NCBI GenBank assembly: GCA_903911305.1
Contig: CAIWDB010000308.1
Coordinates: forward strand, 1 to 35,447
Source of the DNA: an uncultured Methylococcaceae bacterium
GTDB lineage: Bacteria > Pseudomonadota > Gammaproteobacteria > Methylococcales > Methylococcaceae
DNA: 35,447 nucleotides
Direction: 5' to 3'
The position numbers and the translations under genes are program-made. This document shows positions 8,097-17,640 of this stretch, in pieces. The notes under the pieces are model-generated. The model was given only the letters and a program-made list of their open reading frames with translations. It ran no database searches and was not told the DNA's origin. Each line of letters opens with the position of its first letter. Position 1 is the first letter of the stretch.

Positions 8097-11000
8097 GTGA
8101 CTGAAATCATAGTCGTCTCAATTCTGTTGACATTGCTGGCCGGTTATAAGATATGGCAGCGATCAGTCGAACGTGCGGTGTCATTACGCACGGCTGAATT
8201 ATCTAATACCATGGATTGCATGATGAGCGTGCGCAAGGCGATGGAAAGCGACTGCAAGCGTGCTGAGGAAGCATTATATTTGAGCGATGACGAATTGGTG
8301 CATTATTTTGAACAGCCCTTCATTGGAATGTTGACAGCCAAACATACCAAGGGGACGATCCATGTCAATCAACGTTTTTGCGATATGGTCGGATACACCA
8401 AAGAGGACATGCAATCAATGGATTGGGGTAGGCTGACCCATCCGGATGATTTGGCTCCCAATCAAGCATTGCTCGATCAAGCGATTCGTGGCGAGATAGA
8501 CTCCTACCAAATGGAGAAGCGCTACCTACATAAAGACGGTCATATCGTCTATGTCCATCTAGCGGTAAAGTGTGTACGGGATTCTCAGGGACAACCTGAC
8601 TATTTTATCGGCATGATGTTAGACATTAGCGAGCGCAAACATGCCGAAGAAGTTTTGTTGTTGGAAAGCAAGAAAAATGAAATCCTGTTGCGCATGGCAG
8701 GCGATGGGATTCATGTGCTGGATATGGATGGAAATGTCGTTCAAGTGAATGAGTCTTTCTGTCGAATGCTAGGGTACAGCATGCAAGACTTGCAAGCCAT
8801 GAACGTGGCGCAGTGGGATGCGCAATGGTATCCGGTTGAGTTGAAGAAGATACTCGCCAAAATGTTCGATGGCAGTACAACCTTGGAAACCGTTCACCGC
8901 CGAAGTGACGGCAGTTTGATTGATGTTGAAATTAATGCCGTTGGTGTGACTATTGGAGGGCAGCAATTGGTTTATTGCTCAGGGCGGGATATTACCGCCA
9001 GGAAACAGGCGGATAGAGCGTTGCGCCACAAGGAAGCCATGTTGGCACGGACCGAGGCCCTTGCAAAAATTGGAAGTTGGGAATGGCAAGTAAAAAGTGA
9101 CACTCTAACTTGGTCAGATGAATTGTTCCACATATTTCAGCGCGACCCGACTAAAGGCGCACCTTTGTTTGCGGAGCAACCTGATCTGTTTCCTGAAGAA
9201 GACATGGAACGATTTAGAATCTCGATTGAAAATACCATAGAAAAGGGACAGCCCTATGAAATTGAACTTCGTGCAATTCATGCTAATGGCGACATCCGTC
9301 ATTGCATTGCACGTGGTCAGGCGGAAAGGGCAGGGGACGGGGTGGTTGAGTGGCTGGCAGGTTCGTTTCAAGACATCACCGAACGCAAGAAAATGGAAGC
9401 ACGCCTCGCTTACGATGTTAGGGTTAACGCCGCATTGGCCGAATTGTCGCAATCCATGATCAAGCCCGCGCCTAACATGCAGGAAATCTTAGATACTATT
9501 TTAGAGGTGGCACTTTCACTCACCCTTAGCCAGAGCGGTTATGTTTCAATTTTAGGTTCCGAGACTGTTTATGGGATGAGTCACGCGAAAGTGGATGCGC
9601 ACGGCATCAATATTGGGGTTTCCTTGGATGGGGATGGTCAATCCGTTGCCATTCGACATACTCCTGATGAGTTATTCCCAAGGCTTTGGGTTCTCACCAA
9701 AAACACCCATAAGGGTTTCTTCAGCAATCAAGCCGAAAATCTTGCCTGTGTTGATGGGTTGCCTGAAAGTCCCGTGCCTATTCGTGGGGTATTGTCTGCC
9801 CCGTCAATGATTGAAGACCAATTGGTGGGTCGAATCGTACTGGCAAACCCGACATACGATTACGCCGACCACGATCAGGCGGTAGTCGGGCAAATTGCTG
9901 TCATCTATGCTTCGGCCATTCAACGCAAGCGCATGGAACAGGAATTGATAGCAGCACGGGACGCTGCCAATGCTTCCGCCAAGGCTAAATCAGACTTCCT
10001 TGCCAATATGAGCCATGAAATACGCACGCCGATGAATGGAATCTTGGGCCTTACGCGATTGGCTTTGGATCAGCCCTTGTCGCCCACGGTGAGGAGTTAT
10101 TTGGAAAAGGTGCATAGTTCATCAGATAGTTTGCTCGGAATTCTCAATGACATTCTCGATTACACGAAAATTGAAGCCGGATTACTGGCGATTGACGAAA
10201 TCTCCTTCGATTTAGGAGAAATGCTGGAGACACTTCACAATTCGTTTTCCTTCCTTGCTGAAGAAAAATCCCTTGCCCTCAATTTTGAAATTGCCGATGA
10301 CGTACCGCGTGATTTGCATGGGGATGGTCAACGTTTGCAACAGGTGCTGACCAATTTGCTTGGCAATGCCCTCAAATTTACCGAAACTGGGAGTGTGACG
10401 CTTGCCATTGTGTTCATCGGAATGGAACAAGATATCGTCAGGCTGTCATTCCGAGTTGCGGACACAGGGATCGGCATGAGTGAAGAAACTGTCGTCAATC
10501 TGTTTCGACCTTTCACCCAAGCGGACGCATCCATTACCCGTCGCTTCGGCGGCACAGGCTTAGGCTTGGCGATCAGTAGCGAATTGCTGGCATTGTTGGG
10601 TAGTGAGTTTAAGGTGGAAAGTACCTTGGGGAGGGGGACAGTTTTTAAATTCGATCTTGCGTTTAAACAGGCTGAAGTTAATCAACAGGTCCATCTTCTG
10701 CGTCAGACCAAGAAATCACGAAAAACTGGCCACGTAAAGAATAAAGATGACAGCAATGATGAATTGACCGGAATCCGTGTGCTGGTGGCGGAAGACAATC
10801 CAATCAATCGACAGGTTGCTTGCGAGTTTTTACAAAGAGTCGGCATCCAAGTGGGTACTGCCGGAAATGGTTATGAAGTACTAGCCTTGCTTCGGCGCGA
10901 GCATTTCGATGCTGTGCTGATGGATGTCCACATGCCGGAACTTAACGGCTTGGAAACTACGCGATTGTTGCGTGAGGAGGCCCGCTACAATGATTTGCCA

Positions 11001-11756
11001 ATCATTGCCCTTACGGCGGGCGTGACTGAGACTGAACGAGAAAGGGCGCTTGCTAGTGGCATGAATGGATTCATAGCCAAGCCTATTGATCCTGACGATT
11101 TGCTTGATACGCTGATGCTATGGATCAGGCCCAGACAGATGAAACCCCCAAGCGGAAACTTGGAGCAACAACACGTAAGGGTAGGTAATACGCTACAATT
11201 ACCGGAATTCGATTTGGAGGATCTGGAAAATGGATTGGGGAGCCAGGAGGATGTCGTCAATCTTTTGTTGCAATTCCGCTTAGATGCGATGGCAAACATG
11301 GAAAAGTTTGAGGCGGCTATTGCGGCGAATGAGCTTGAAAGTGCAGAATGGCACATGCACAGCCTCAAAGGCGCTTCAGGAAATGTGGGGGCGATGAATC
11401 TATTTCGGGCCGCACAAGCTTTGGATGCGGATTTGAAACAAGGTTTCTCCAGTGCCGATAAGTTGGAGTCCCTACGCAGCGCCTATCGAGCCGCCTTGGT
11501 GGTGATGGACGATCTACAGAAGAGCGGACTCAACAGTGTCACCCAAGATAATTGTATGGAAGAATTCAAGTTGGAGGTAGCCAATATGGATAGGCTTCTG
11601 ACACAAAAATATCTGGTCACCGATGAGTTGATGTTGCAGCTTGAGGCATTGACCCCCTTTGACCGTCTTGATCTTTACCGTTTGTTCAAGCGCCATGTTA
11701 ACAAAATTGATTATAAGAAAGCCCGCGAGGTACTTTTTCGGCTTGCGGAGGGTTAA
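8097..11756 (+). CDS. Hybrid sensor histidine kinase: PAS x3, GAF, HisKA, HATPase, REC, HPt
   Basis: A 1219-residue multidomain sensor. A single N-terminal membrane helix (about 3-20) has no periplasmic domain, so sensing is probably cytoplasmic. Domains in order: PAS about 60-180, PAS about 190-303, PAS about 320-432, GAF-like about 440-615, HisKA with FLANMSHEIRTPMNG (His640), and HATPase with N757, DTGIG at 789-793 and GGTGLGL. REC (about 893-1010) has E899/D900, phospho-acceptor D943 and K995. A C-terminal HPt domain has HSLKG (His1088). The layout gives an internal His-Asp-His relay that can hand phosphate to a separate receiver. The start is a GTG four bases after the thiD stop with no clear ribosome binding site, consistent with coupling. 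The REC-GGDEF gene 20 bases downstream is the likely partner. The signal is unknown. Confidence 0.93.
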   Translation: MTEIIVVSILLTLLAGYKIWQRSVERAVSLRTAELSNTMDCMMSVRKAMESDCKRAEEALYLSDDELVHYFEQPFIGMLTAKHTKGTIHVNQRFCDMVGYTKEDMQSMDWGRLTHPDDLAPNQALLDQAIRGEIDSYQMEKRYLHKDGHIVYVHLAVKCVRDSQGQPDYFIGMMLDISERKHAEEVLLLESKKNEILLRMAGDGIHVLDMDGNVVQVNESFCRMLGYSMQDLQAMNVAQWDAQWYPVELKKILAKMFDGSTTLETVHRRSDGSLIDVEINAVGVTIGGQQLVYCSGRDITARKQADRALRHKEAMLARTEALAKIGSWEWQVKSDTLTWSDELFHIFQRDPTKGAPLFAEQPDLFPEEDMERFRISIENTIEKGQPYEIELRAIHANGDIRHCIARGQAERAGDGVVEWLAGSFQDITERKKMEARLAYDVRVNAALAELSQSMIKPAPNMQEILDTILEVALSLTLSQSGYVSILGSETVYGMSHAKVDAHGINIGVSLDGDGQSVAIRHTPDELFPRLWVLTKNTHKGFFSNQAENLACVDGLPESPVPIRGVLSAPSMIEDQLVGRIVLANPTYDYADHDQAVVGQIAVIYASAIQRKRMEQELIAARDAANASAKAKSDFLANMSHEIRTPMNGILGLTRLALDQPLSPTVRSYLEKVHSSSDSLLGILNDILDYTKIEAGLLAIDEISFDLGEMLETLHNSFSFLAEEKSLALNFEIADDVPRDLHGDGQRLQQVLTNLLGNALKFTETGSVTLAIVFIGMEQDIVRLSFRVADTGIGMSEETVVNLFRPFTQADASITRRFGGTGLGLAISSELLALLGSEFKVESTLGRGTVFKFDLAFKQAEVNQQVHLLRQTKKSRKTGHVKNKDDSNDELTGIRVLVAEDNPINRQVACEFLQRVGIQVGTAGNGYEVLALLRREHFDAVLMDVHMPELNGLETTRLLREEARYNDLPIIALTAGVTETERERALASGMNGFIAKPIDPDDLLDTLMLWIRPRQMKPPSGNLEQQHVRVGNTLQLPEFDLEDLENGLGSQEDVVNLLLQFRLDAMANMEKFEAAIAANELESAEWHMHSLKGASGNVGAMNLFRAAQALDADLKQGFSSADKLESLRSAYRAALVVMDDLQKSGLNSVTQDNCMEEFKLEVANMDRLLTQKYLVTDELMLQLEALTPFDRLDLYRLFKRHVNKIDYKKAREVLFRLAEG

Positions 11757-11776
11757 AACCAACTTTTTCGTCGGTA

Positions 11777-12694
11777 ATGGAAGAAAAATCAACCAATAAG
11801 CCTGTTGTTCTCGTGGTCGACGATATTCCGTCCAACGTCAAAATACTCGCTGAAGCCTTGCGTTACGAATACCTTATTAAGGTCGCAATCAGCGGATCCG
11901 AGGCGCTGGTGGCTGCCCAGACCCAGCCGCAGCCCGATTTGATCTTGCTTGACGTAATGATGCCTGAGATGGATGGATACGAGGTGTTACGATGTCTGAA
12001 GGAAAATCCTGCAACCAGCAGAATCCCAGTGATATTCGTCACCGCGAAAGCGACTGAATCGGATGAAGAAGTCGGGTTTAATTTAGGTGTGGTCGATTAC
12101 ATCACCAAGCCGATTTCCATAGCCATCACCAAAGCGCGCGTTCGCAGCCATATTGCATTGAAGTTGCAGGCGGATTCTTTGCAAGAGTTATCCCTGATTG
12201 ACCCGTTGACCAAAATTCCCAATCGCCGATGTTTGGATGAAAACTTGCAAAAAGAATGGAAGAGAGCGCATCGTGATGGCATGGCATTGTCCTTATTGAT
12301 GATAGACATCGACCACTTCAAGGACTACAACGATCATTATGGGCACCGTGCCGGGGACGAGTGCCTGTGCCGGGTGGCCGAGGCTCTGAAGAAAGGCGTG
12401 TCCCGGCCTGGGGATCTGGTGGCGCGTTACGGTGGTGAGGAGTTTGCCGTGATCCTTCCTGCCACCGACAGCCTCCCGGCCGTACAAATCGCCGATCATT
12501 TACGGAGGCTGATCCTTGACCTTAATCTGCCACATGCGGTGTCAAGCACTTGTTCCAGAGTGAGTGTCAGCATCGGATGCGCGACCTCGCATTGCAAACT
12601 GAAAAAGGCTTCTCCTATGGATCTGCTTCAACAGGCAGACACTATGTTATATCAATCCAAGAGTCTAGGCAGGAATTGTGTTTCGTCAATTTGA
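11777..12694 (+). CDS. Response regulator with GGDEF domain (PleD/WspR-type diguanylate cyclase)
   Basis: A 305-residue protein. Receiver domain 8-122: VLVVDDIPSN with D15/D16, phospho-acceptor D59 in LILLDVMMPEMDGYE, and K111 in KPIS. GGDEF domain about 135-305: DPLTKIPNRRCLDENL, then RYGGEEF with the catalytic GGEEF at 219-223. RPGD at 210-213, five residues before GGEEF, is an RxxD inhibitory site, so product feedback by c-di-GMP is expected. It should make c-di-GMP from two GTP when phosphorylated. It immediately follows the HPt-terminated hybrid kinase, the expected donor, and precedes the QseB-like regulator by only a few bases. Confidence 0.95.
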   Translation: MEEKSTNKPVVLVVDDIPSNVKILAEALRYEYLIKVAISGSEALVAAQTQPQPDLILLDVMMPEMDGYEVLRCLKENPATSRIPVIFVTAKATESDEEVGFNLGVVDYITKPISIAITKARVRSHIALKLQADSLQELSLIDPLTKIPNRRCLDENLQKEWKRAHRDGMALSLLMIDIDHFKDYNDHYGHRAGDECLCRVAEALKKGVSRPGDLVARYGGEEFAVILPATDSLPAVQIADHLRRLILDLNLPHAVSSTCSRVSVSIGCATSHCKLKKASPMDLLQQADTMLYQSKSLGRNCVSSI

Positions 12695-12712
12695 AGGCAG
12701 GGTGTGTCAAGT

Positions 12713-13375
12713 ATGCGGGTGTTGTTAGTTGAAGACGATACGATGATTGGTAAAAGTGTTCAAATTGGCCTTAAGAGGGAGGGTTACGCCGTCGATTGGG
12801 TGCGCGACGGGGTGGCGGCTGATCTCTCACTTGCCAATGGGACCTATGATCTGCTTTTACTGGACTTGGGGCTTCCTCGCAAATCAGGTTTGGAGGTTTT
12901 GGCGGGTGTGCGGGCCAAGAAAAATCCCATCCCGGTGTTGATCCTGACGGCTAGGGATGCGGTGGCCGACCGTGTCAAAGGACTGGATGCGGGGGCTGAC
13001 GACTATTTGGTCAAACCCTTTGACTTGGATGAGTTGAGTGCCCGCATTCGTGCCTTGATTCGTCGGCAGGGTGGGCGATCAGCGCCTTTGATCGAACATG
13101 GGGAGTTGACTGTCAATCCAGTGACGCATGAAGTCCGCTTGCGCGGAGTGTCGGTTACATTATCCTCTCGTGAATATGCTTTGCTGGATGCGTTGTTGGA
13201 ACGGCCTGGAATCCCATTATCACGTAGCCAATTGGAGGAAAGCATTTACGGTTGGGGTGAAGAGGTGGAAAGCAACACAGTAGAGGTCTACATCCATTCC
13301 TTGCGCCGCAAACTTGGGCAAGGTTGGATCGTCAATGTGCGGGGCGTGGGCTACCTAATCCCTAAACCGACGTGA
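12713..13375 (+). CDS. OmpR-family response regulator, QseB/PmrA/TctD-like
   Basis: A 220-residue DNA-binding response regulator. Receiver 1-115: acidic pair E7/D8-D9, phospho-acceptor D51 in LLLLDLGLP, and K101 in LVKPF. Winged-helix domain about 125-218: LSSREYALLDALLERPG and the recognition region SNTVEVYIHSLRRKLG. The ATG at 12713 gives the family's usual MRVLLVEDD start. An in-frame GTG at 12704 has GAAGG six bases upstream and is a real alternative, adding three residues. The stop overlaps the start of the kinase gene by 4 bases (GTGA), so the two form one translational unit. Target genes cannot be told from the sequence. Confidence 0.93.
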   Translation: MRVLLVEDDTMIGKSVQIGLKREGYAVDWVRDGVAADLSLANGTYDLLLLDLGLPRKSGLEVLAGVRAKKNPIPVLILTARDAVADRVKGLDAGADDYLVKPFDLDELSARIRALIRRQGGRSAPLIEHGELTVNPVTHEVRLRGVSVTLSSREYALLDALLERPGIPLSRSQLEESIYGWGEEVESNTVEVYIHSLRRKLGQGWIVNVRGVGYLIPKPT

Positions 13376-14718
13376 AATCCATCCGCCGCCAACTGCTGGT
13401 CGCGCTGCTAGGAACCATTTCGCTTGCGTTGCTGCTAGGCGCGTTTGCCATTTATAAATCCACTCTTGCTGAAGTTGACGATTTGTTTGATTACCAGTTG
13501 CGGCAATTGGCGCTTTCTTTACGCGATCAGGCTTTCCATAATGCCTTTGCCCCGGCGACGGAAGACGTGGCGGAAGATTTCGATTTTGTCATCCAGGTGT
13601 GGAGTCCTGAAGGTGTGCGAGTGTATTACTCTCATCCACATAAGACCCTACCCGGTTTGGTCCAGATAGGCTACAACACTATCACCACACCGGAAGGGAA
13701 CTGGCGGGTTTTCGCTTCGCAACTCAATTCGCTGGTCATTCAAGTTGCCCAGCCGTTGAAAGTGCGTAACCAAATGGCACTCAGGACGGCAGTGCATTTA
13801 TTAATGCCGCTAGGGGCGTTGCTACCCGTGCTGACCTTGATGATATGGATTCTGGTTAGCCGTGGGCTTGCCCCTTTGGATCGCCTTGCCAAGGCCGTCG
13901 CCACTCGCAGCCCCAAGGTACTGGAACCGTTGCCCGAACAAAAGGCACCGGAAGAAGTGCTGCCCTTGGTGCGTTCCCTCAATGACCTGCTTGCCAGACT
14001 CGCCGAGGCACTGGCCGCTCAAAGGGCTTTTATTGCCGATGCCGCCCATGAATTGCGAACCCCCATTGCGGCAATGCAATTGCAAGCGCAACTGGTGGAG
14101 CGCGCCGGCTCAAAAGAGGAAGCCCATGCGGCTATTGAAGACCTTAAAGCAGGCATTCATCGCGCCAGCCATGCCGTCAGGCAATTGTTGACCTTGGCGA
14201 GGCAAGACCCAGATATGTCCGCCAAACCGTTTGCTTCGGTTTCGCTGGTCGAATTGACCCGAAGCGTGATAGGCGACCAAATCGCCTTGGCTGGCGCCAA
14301 AGACATCGACCTAGGCATAGAGGAGGCTGATGAAAAAGCCTTGGTGTTAGGAGATACCGAAGGATTGCGGATACTGCTTTCCAATTTAGTGGAAAACGCC
14401 GTCCGCTATACGCCTAGTGGTGGCCAAGTGGATGTTTTTATACGTCGGCAAGAGGACAGCAGCGCTTTCATTGAAGTGGCCGATACTGGGCCAGGCATTG
14501 CCATTAAGGATCAAGCCCGGGTTTTTGATCGGTTTTATCGGGGAGAAGGCACTACTGATCCGGGGACTGGATTAGGCTTGGCAATCGTCAAAACGGTAGC
14601 CGACCGGCATGGTGCCAAGATTGAATTGAACAACGCTGAACCGCATGGGTTGAAAGTTAAGGTGTTATTTCCCAAGTTCGACGGGGCAATTATTCAAAAG
14701 GCAAAGTTAAAGTCTTAA
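13372..14718 (+). CDS. Sensor histidine kinase, QseC/TctE-like, partner of the upstream regulator
   Basis: A 448-residue membrane kinase. A transmembrane helix at 8-27 and a second at about 144-163 flank a periplasmic domain of some 115 residues; the stretch after the first helix (LAEVDDLFDYQLRQLALSLRD) fits the 2CSK-type sensor N-terminal domain. The phospho-acceptor is His226 in FIADAAHELRTPIAAMQ. The ATPase has the N-box NLVENAVRYTP, DTGPGIA and GTGLGLAIVK. The GTG start overlaps the regulator stop. It most likely phosphorylates the adjacent QseB-like protein; the ligand is unknown. A 56-base gap separates it from tex. Confidence 0.93.
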   Translation: MKSIRRQLLVALLGTISLALLLGAFAIYKSTLAEVDDLFDYQLRQLALSLRDQAFHNAFAPATEDVAEDFDFVIQVWSPEGVRVYYSHPHKTLPGLVQIGYNTITTPEGNWRVFASQLNSLVIQVAQPLKVRNQMALRTAVHLLMPLGALLPVLTLMIWILVSRGLAPLDRLAKAVATRSPKVLEPLPEQKAPEEVLPLVRSLNDLLARLAEALAAQRAFIADAAHELRTPIAAMQLQAQLVERAGSKEEAHAAIEDLKAGIHRASHAVRQLLTLARQDPDMSAKPFASVSLVELTRSVIGDQIALAGAKDIDLGIEEADEKALVLGDTEGLRILLSNLVENAVRYTPSGGQVDVFIRRQEDSSAFIEVADTGPGIAIKDQARVFDRFYRGEGTTDPGTGLGLAIVKTVADRHGAKIELNNAEPHGLKVKVLFPKFDGAIIQKAKLKS

Positions 14719-14774
14719 CCAATTTGGTAAACTATCTGCTTTTTTAACCAAGCGAATCTACGGGTATTTGACTG

Positions 14775-17090
14775 ATGGATGTAATTGCAAAAATTGCGGA
14801 AGAATTGGGTGTTCGTGAGCGGCAAGTTCAAGCCGCCGTGGATTTGTTGGATGAAGGTGCGACTGTGCCTTTCATCTCTCGCTACCGTAAAGAGGCTACC
14901 GAAGGGTTGGACGACACCCAATTACGTGAATTGGAATTGCGTCTATCCTATCTTCGCGAACTCAACGAACGCCGTGAAACCATACTTGCCAGCATACGCG
15001 AACAAGGCAAACTGACCCCGGAATTAGAACAAGACATTCTCGCCGCCGACAGTAAAACCTTGCTGGAAGACCTTTACCTACCTTATAAACCCAAACGCCG
15101 CACCAAGGCGCAAATCGCCCGTGAAGCCGGTTTGGAACCTTTGGCCGACAGCCTACTTGCCAATCCCAAGTTAAACCCGCAAACCGAAGCTTTGGCGTTT
15201 GTCAGTGAGGAAAGAGGCGTTGCCGATGTGGCGGCGGCACTAGAAGGCGCCAAGCAGATTTTGATGGAACGCTTCGCCGAAAATGCCGCCGTGCTGGCCG
15301 AATTGCGTGAGCGCATCTGGAACGAGGGCATCCTGGCTTCCTGCATGGTTGAAGGCAAGGAAAACGAAGGCGCAAAGTTCCGCGATTATTTCGATTTTGC
15401 CGAACCCATTGCAAAAATTCCCTCCCACCGTGCCTTGGCCTTGCTGCGGGGCCGCAATGAAGATGTGTTGAACATCAATCTGCAAATCGGCAAGGACGAA
15501 GAAGCCAGCCATTCGGTTTGTGAGTCTATTATCGCCCGTGCATTTGGCGTTCAAGACAAAGCCCGTCCGGCAGACCGCTGGCTGTTGGACGCAGTGCATT
15601 TTTCATGGAAAGTGAAAACCCTCACCCGCATCGACTTGGACTTGAAGCAACGCCTGCGCGAAGCCTCAGAGGAAGAAGCCATCCGCGTGTTCGCCAAGAA
15701 TCTTCAAGACTTGCTGCTGGCCGCCCCCGCTGGACCCAAGGCTACCATGGGCTTGGACCCCGGCATCCGCACCGGCGTGAAAGCTGCCATCGTGGATGCC
15801 ACCGGCAAAGTTTTGGACACTGCGACGGTCTATCCGCATCAGCCAAAAAATCAATGGGACCAATCCATTGCCATCCTCGCCCACTTCATCAAGCTGCATG
15901 GGGTTCAGTTGGTCAGCATTGGCAATGGCACGGCCTCACGGGAAACCGACCAGTTGGTGGCCGACTTGATGAAGCGCCATCCAGACTTAGACATCACCAA
16001 AATCACCGTGTCGGAAGCTGGTGCGTCGGTTTATTCGGCCTCGGAACTGGCGGCAAAGGAATTCCCGGATTTGGACGTGTCGTTGCGTGGGGCGGTATCC
16101 ATTGCCCGTCGTCTGCAAGACCCATTGGCGGAATTGGTGAAGATCGACCCGAAATCCATTGGTGTGGGTCAATACCAGCATGATGTCAACCAGACTCACT
16201 TGGCTCGCAGCTTGGATGCCGTGGTGGAAGATTGCGTCAATGCGGTGGGCGTGGATGTCAACATGGCTTCCGTTGCGCTGCTGAAATACATCTCTGGCCT
16301 AACGCAAACCATTGCCAACAACATCGTCGAATTCCGCAACCAAAATGGACCGTTCAAAAACCGCGAGCAATTGAAAAAAGTCTCCCGTTTAGGCGAAAAA
16401 ACTTTTGAGCAAGCGGCGGGTTTCTTGCGCATCATGGACGGCGACAACCCGCTGGATGCTTCCGCCGTCCACCCGGAAGCCTATCCAGTTGTGCGTAACA
16501 TCGTCGGCACGACGGGCAAAGACATCCGCGAGTTAGTTGGCAATGCGAATTTTTTGCGCGGCATCAATGCCGAGAATTTTGTCGATGAGCGTTTCGGTTT
16601 GCCCACCGTGACCGACATCTTGAAAGAACTGGAAAAACCGGGCCGCGACCCGCGACCGGAGTTCAAGTCGGTCAAATTCATGGAAGGCGTGGAGAAAATC
16701 ACCGATCTGAAACCCGGCATGATGTTGGAAGGCGTGGTCACCAATGTCGCCAACTTCGGTGCATTTGTAGACATCGGCGTACATCAAGACGGACTAGTGC
16801 ATATATCCCACCTCGCCGACAAATTCATCAAAGACCCCCGCGAAGTGGTCAAAACCGGCGATATGGTGAAAGTCAAAGTGTTGGAAATCGATGTTCAACG
16901 TCAGCGTATAGCCTTGAGCATGAAGAAAGATGCGGAAGTGCCACGGGAAAATGCTTCTTCGAATCCCCCCGCTGCCGCGTCCATGCCCAACCAAAAGGCT
17001 GGCGGCGGCAAGCGAGACAAAAAACCGGCAGAACCACCTAAACCTCAAGGCGCGTTTGCCGATGCGTTTGCGAAGGCGTTGAAGAAATAA
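14775..17090 (+). CDS. tex: Tex-family S1 RNA-binding transcription accessory protein
   Basis: A 771-residue, near-canonical Tex protein. The N-terminal helical region (1-190) opens with an HTH-like segment. The YqgF/RNase H-like domain starts near 325 with [16 protein letters not shown]. Helix-hairpin-helix motifs at about 505-550 include [15 protein letters not shown]. The S1 domain at about 645-715 contains [19 protein letters not shown]. The basic Pro- and Ala-rich tail is typical. Tex binds nucleic acid and is linked to transcription and toxin expression in several pathogens, but its exact job is not settled. The ATG at 14775 has only a poor ribosome binding site. Codon use is like that of the neighbours. 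The accessory islet begins right after its stop. Confidence 0.96.
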   Translation: MDVIAKIAEELGVRERQVQAAVDLLDEGATVPFISRYRKEATEGLDDTQLRELELRLSYLRELNERRETILASIREQGKLTPELEQDILAADSKTLLEDLYLPYKPKRRTKAQIAREAGLEPLADSLLANPKLNPQTEALAFVSEERGVADVAAALEGAKQILMERFAENAAVLAELRERIWNEGILASCMVEGKENEGAKFRDYFDFAEPIAKIPSHRALALLRGRNEDVLNINLQIGKDEEASHSVCESIIARAFGVQDKARPADRWLLDAVHFSWKVKTLTRIDLDLKQRLREASEEEAIRVFAKNLQDLLLAAPAGPKATMGLDPGIRTGVKAAIVDATGKVLDTATVYPHQPKNQWDQSIAILAHFIKLHGVQLVSIGNGTASRETDQLVADLMKRHPDLDITKITVSEAGASVYSASELAAKEFPDLDVSLRGAVSIARRLQDPLAELVKIDPKSIGVGQYQHDVNQTHLARSLDAVVEDCVNAVGVDVNMASVALLKYISGLTQTIANNIVEFRNQNGPFKNREQLKKVSRLGEKTFEQAAGFLRIMDGDNPLDASAVHPEAYPVVRNIVGTTGKDIRELVGNANFLRGINAENFVDERFGLPTVTDILKELEKPGRDPRPEFKSVKFMEGVEKITDLKPGMMLEGVVTNVANFGAFVDIGVHQDGLVHISHLADKFIKDPREVVKTGDMVKVKVLEIDVQRQRIALSMKKDAEVPRENASSNPPAAASMPNQKAGGGKRDKKPAEPPKPQGAFADAFAKALKK

Positions 17091-17102
17091 TTGCTTTGTC
17101 TG

Positions 17103-17122
17103 CTGGCTCCCAGAACCCAGTT
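17103..17122 (+). repeat. Short repeat, copy 1 (left of antitoxin-like pair)
   Basis: A 20-base stretch, CTGGCTCCCAGAACCCAGTT, matching 16 of 20 positions with the copy at 17591-17610. It lies in the 82 bases between tex and the antitoxin-like gene. It looks like a decayed member of an intergenic palindrome family with core CCCAAACTCCAGTTTGGG (remembered, not searched). Confidence 0.45.
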
Positions 17123-17172
17123 AGCGAATCTTTCATTTGAATCCTACTCGTAAAGATAAGGAGTTGTTAGCC

Positions 17173-17478
17173 GTGAGCGTCATTGAAACAAAAGTACACA
17201 TGCTTGAATCCGTTGCCCCTGACCTTAATCTTGTTTCCAAAACGCTGGACAAGCTGATAGCCACCATTGCCGACGATTACCGGCGCAAGCTGGCCGATTA
17301 TGAAAGGGTTCTGGCAGAATATGAAAAGCGACATGGCATGACCACCGCCGAATTTCAGCATGGTTTCGATTCCGGCGAACTCGGTGATGCGCCGGAATGG
17401 TTTGACTGGGACGGCTATGCGGCCTTGGCGCAGGAGGCACGTAAAAAGTTGGCAGAAGTCGAACTTGGCCGCTCATGA
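17173..17478 (+). CDS. Small antitoxin-like protein
   Basis: A 101-residue protein. The GTG at 17173 is chosen because AAGGAG (17158-17163) lies 9 bases upstream; a TTG at 17137 would add 12 residues without support. The protein is mostly helical and charged. EYEKRHGMTTAEFQHGFDSGELGDAPEWFDW near residues 47-77 matches, in my memory, small proteins encoded just upstream of toxin genes such as the TumE/DUF6516 group: a YGM..F..RF..GELGD...FFEW pattern. On that basis it is an antitoxin-like protein. The stop codon overlaps the ATG of a 33-codon reading frame, the ATGA coupling typical of toxin-antitoxin pairs, but no full toxin follows. It is the first gene of the accessory islet. Confidence 0.6.
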   Translation: MSVIETKVHMLESVAPDLNLVSKTLDKLIATIADDYRRKLADYERVLAEYEKRHGMTTAEFQHGFDSGELGDAPEWFDWDGYAALAQEARKKLAEVELGRS

Positions 17479-17576
17479 ACCAGGATGCTGAACGGTTGAC
17501 GAATGTTCGGATTGCCTTAAAATTTGCTTATCGAAAAGCAGCCAAAGCATTTCCATTAAGTAGGATTATTGCGTAA
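17475..17576 (+). CDS. 33-residue reading frame coupled to the antitoxin-like gene
   Basis: A reading frame from ATG 17475 to TAA 17576, beginning MNQDAERLTNVRIALKFAYR. Its ATG overlaps the preceding stop (ATGA). The composition is basic and amphipathic. It does not match a toxin family I know, and it is far shorter than TumE-type toxins, so it may be a truncated remnant, a small toxin, or chance. Its end lies directly before repeat copy 2. Confidence 0.35.
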   Translation: MNQDAERLTNVRIALKFAYRKAAKAFPLSRIIA

Positions 17577-17590
17577 TTTGGGTGTGCTGG

Positions 17591-17610
17591 CTGGTTCCCA
17601 AACTCCAGTT
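17591..17610 (+). repeat. Short repeat, copy 2 (right of antitoxin-like pair)
   Basis: CTGGTTCCCAAACTCCAGTT, 16/20 identical to the copy at 17103-17122. It contains the left half of a palindrome (CCCAAACTCCAGTTT), whose right half diverges. It sits 30 bases before the start of the broken DUF4365 gene. Confidence 0.45.
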
Positions 17611-17640
17611 TTTCTAAGGCCAAACAAAAAGTTAGATATT

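Noticed and set aside
15605-16183. 192-codon plus-strand frame inside tex
   Set aside because: Shadow of tex in another frame; tex has clear Tex-family motifs throughout.
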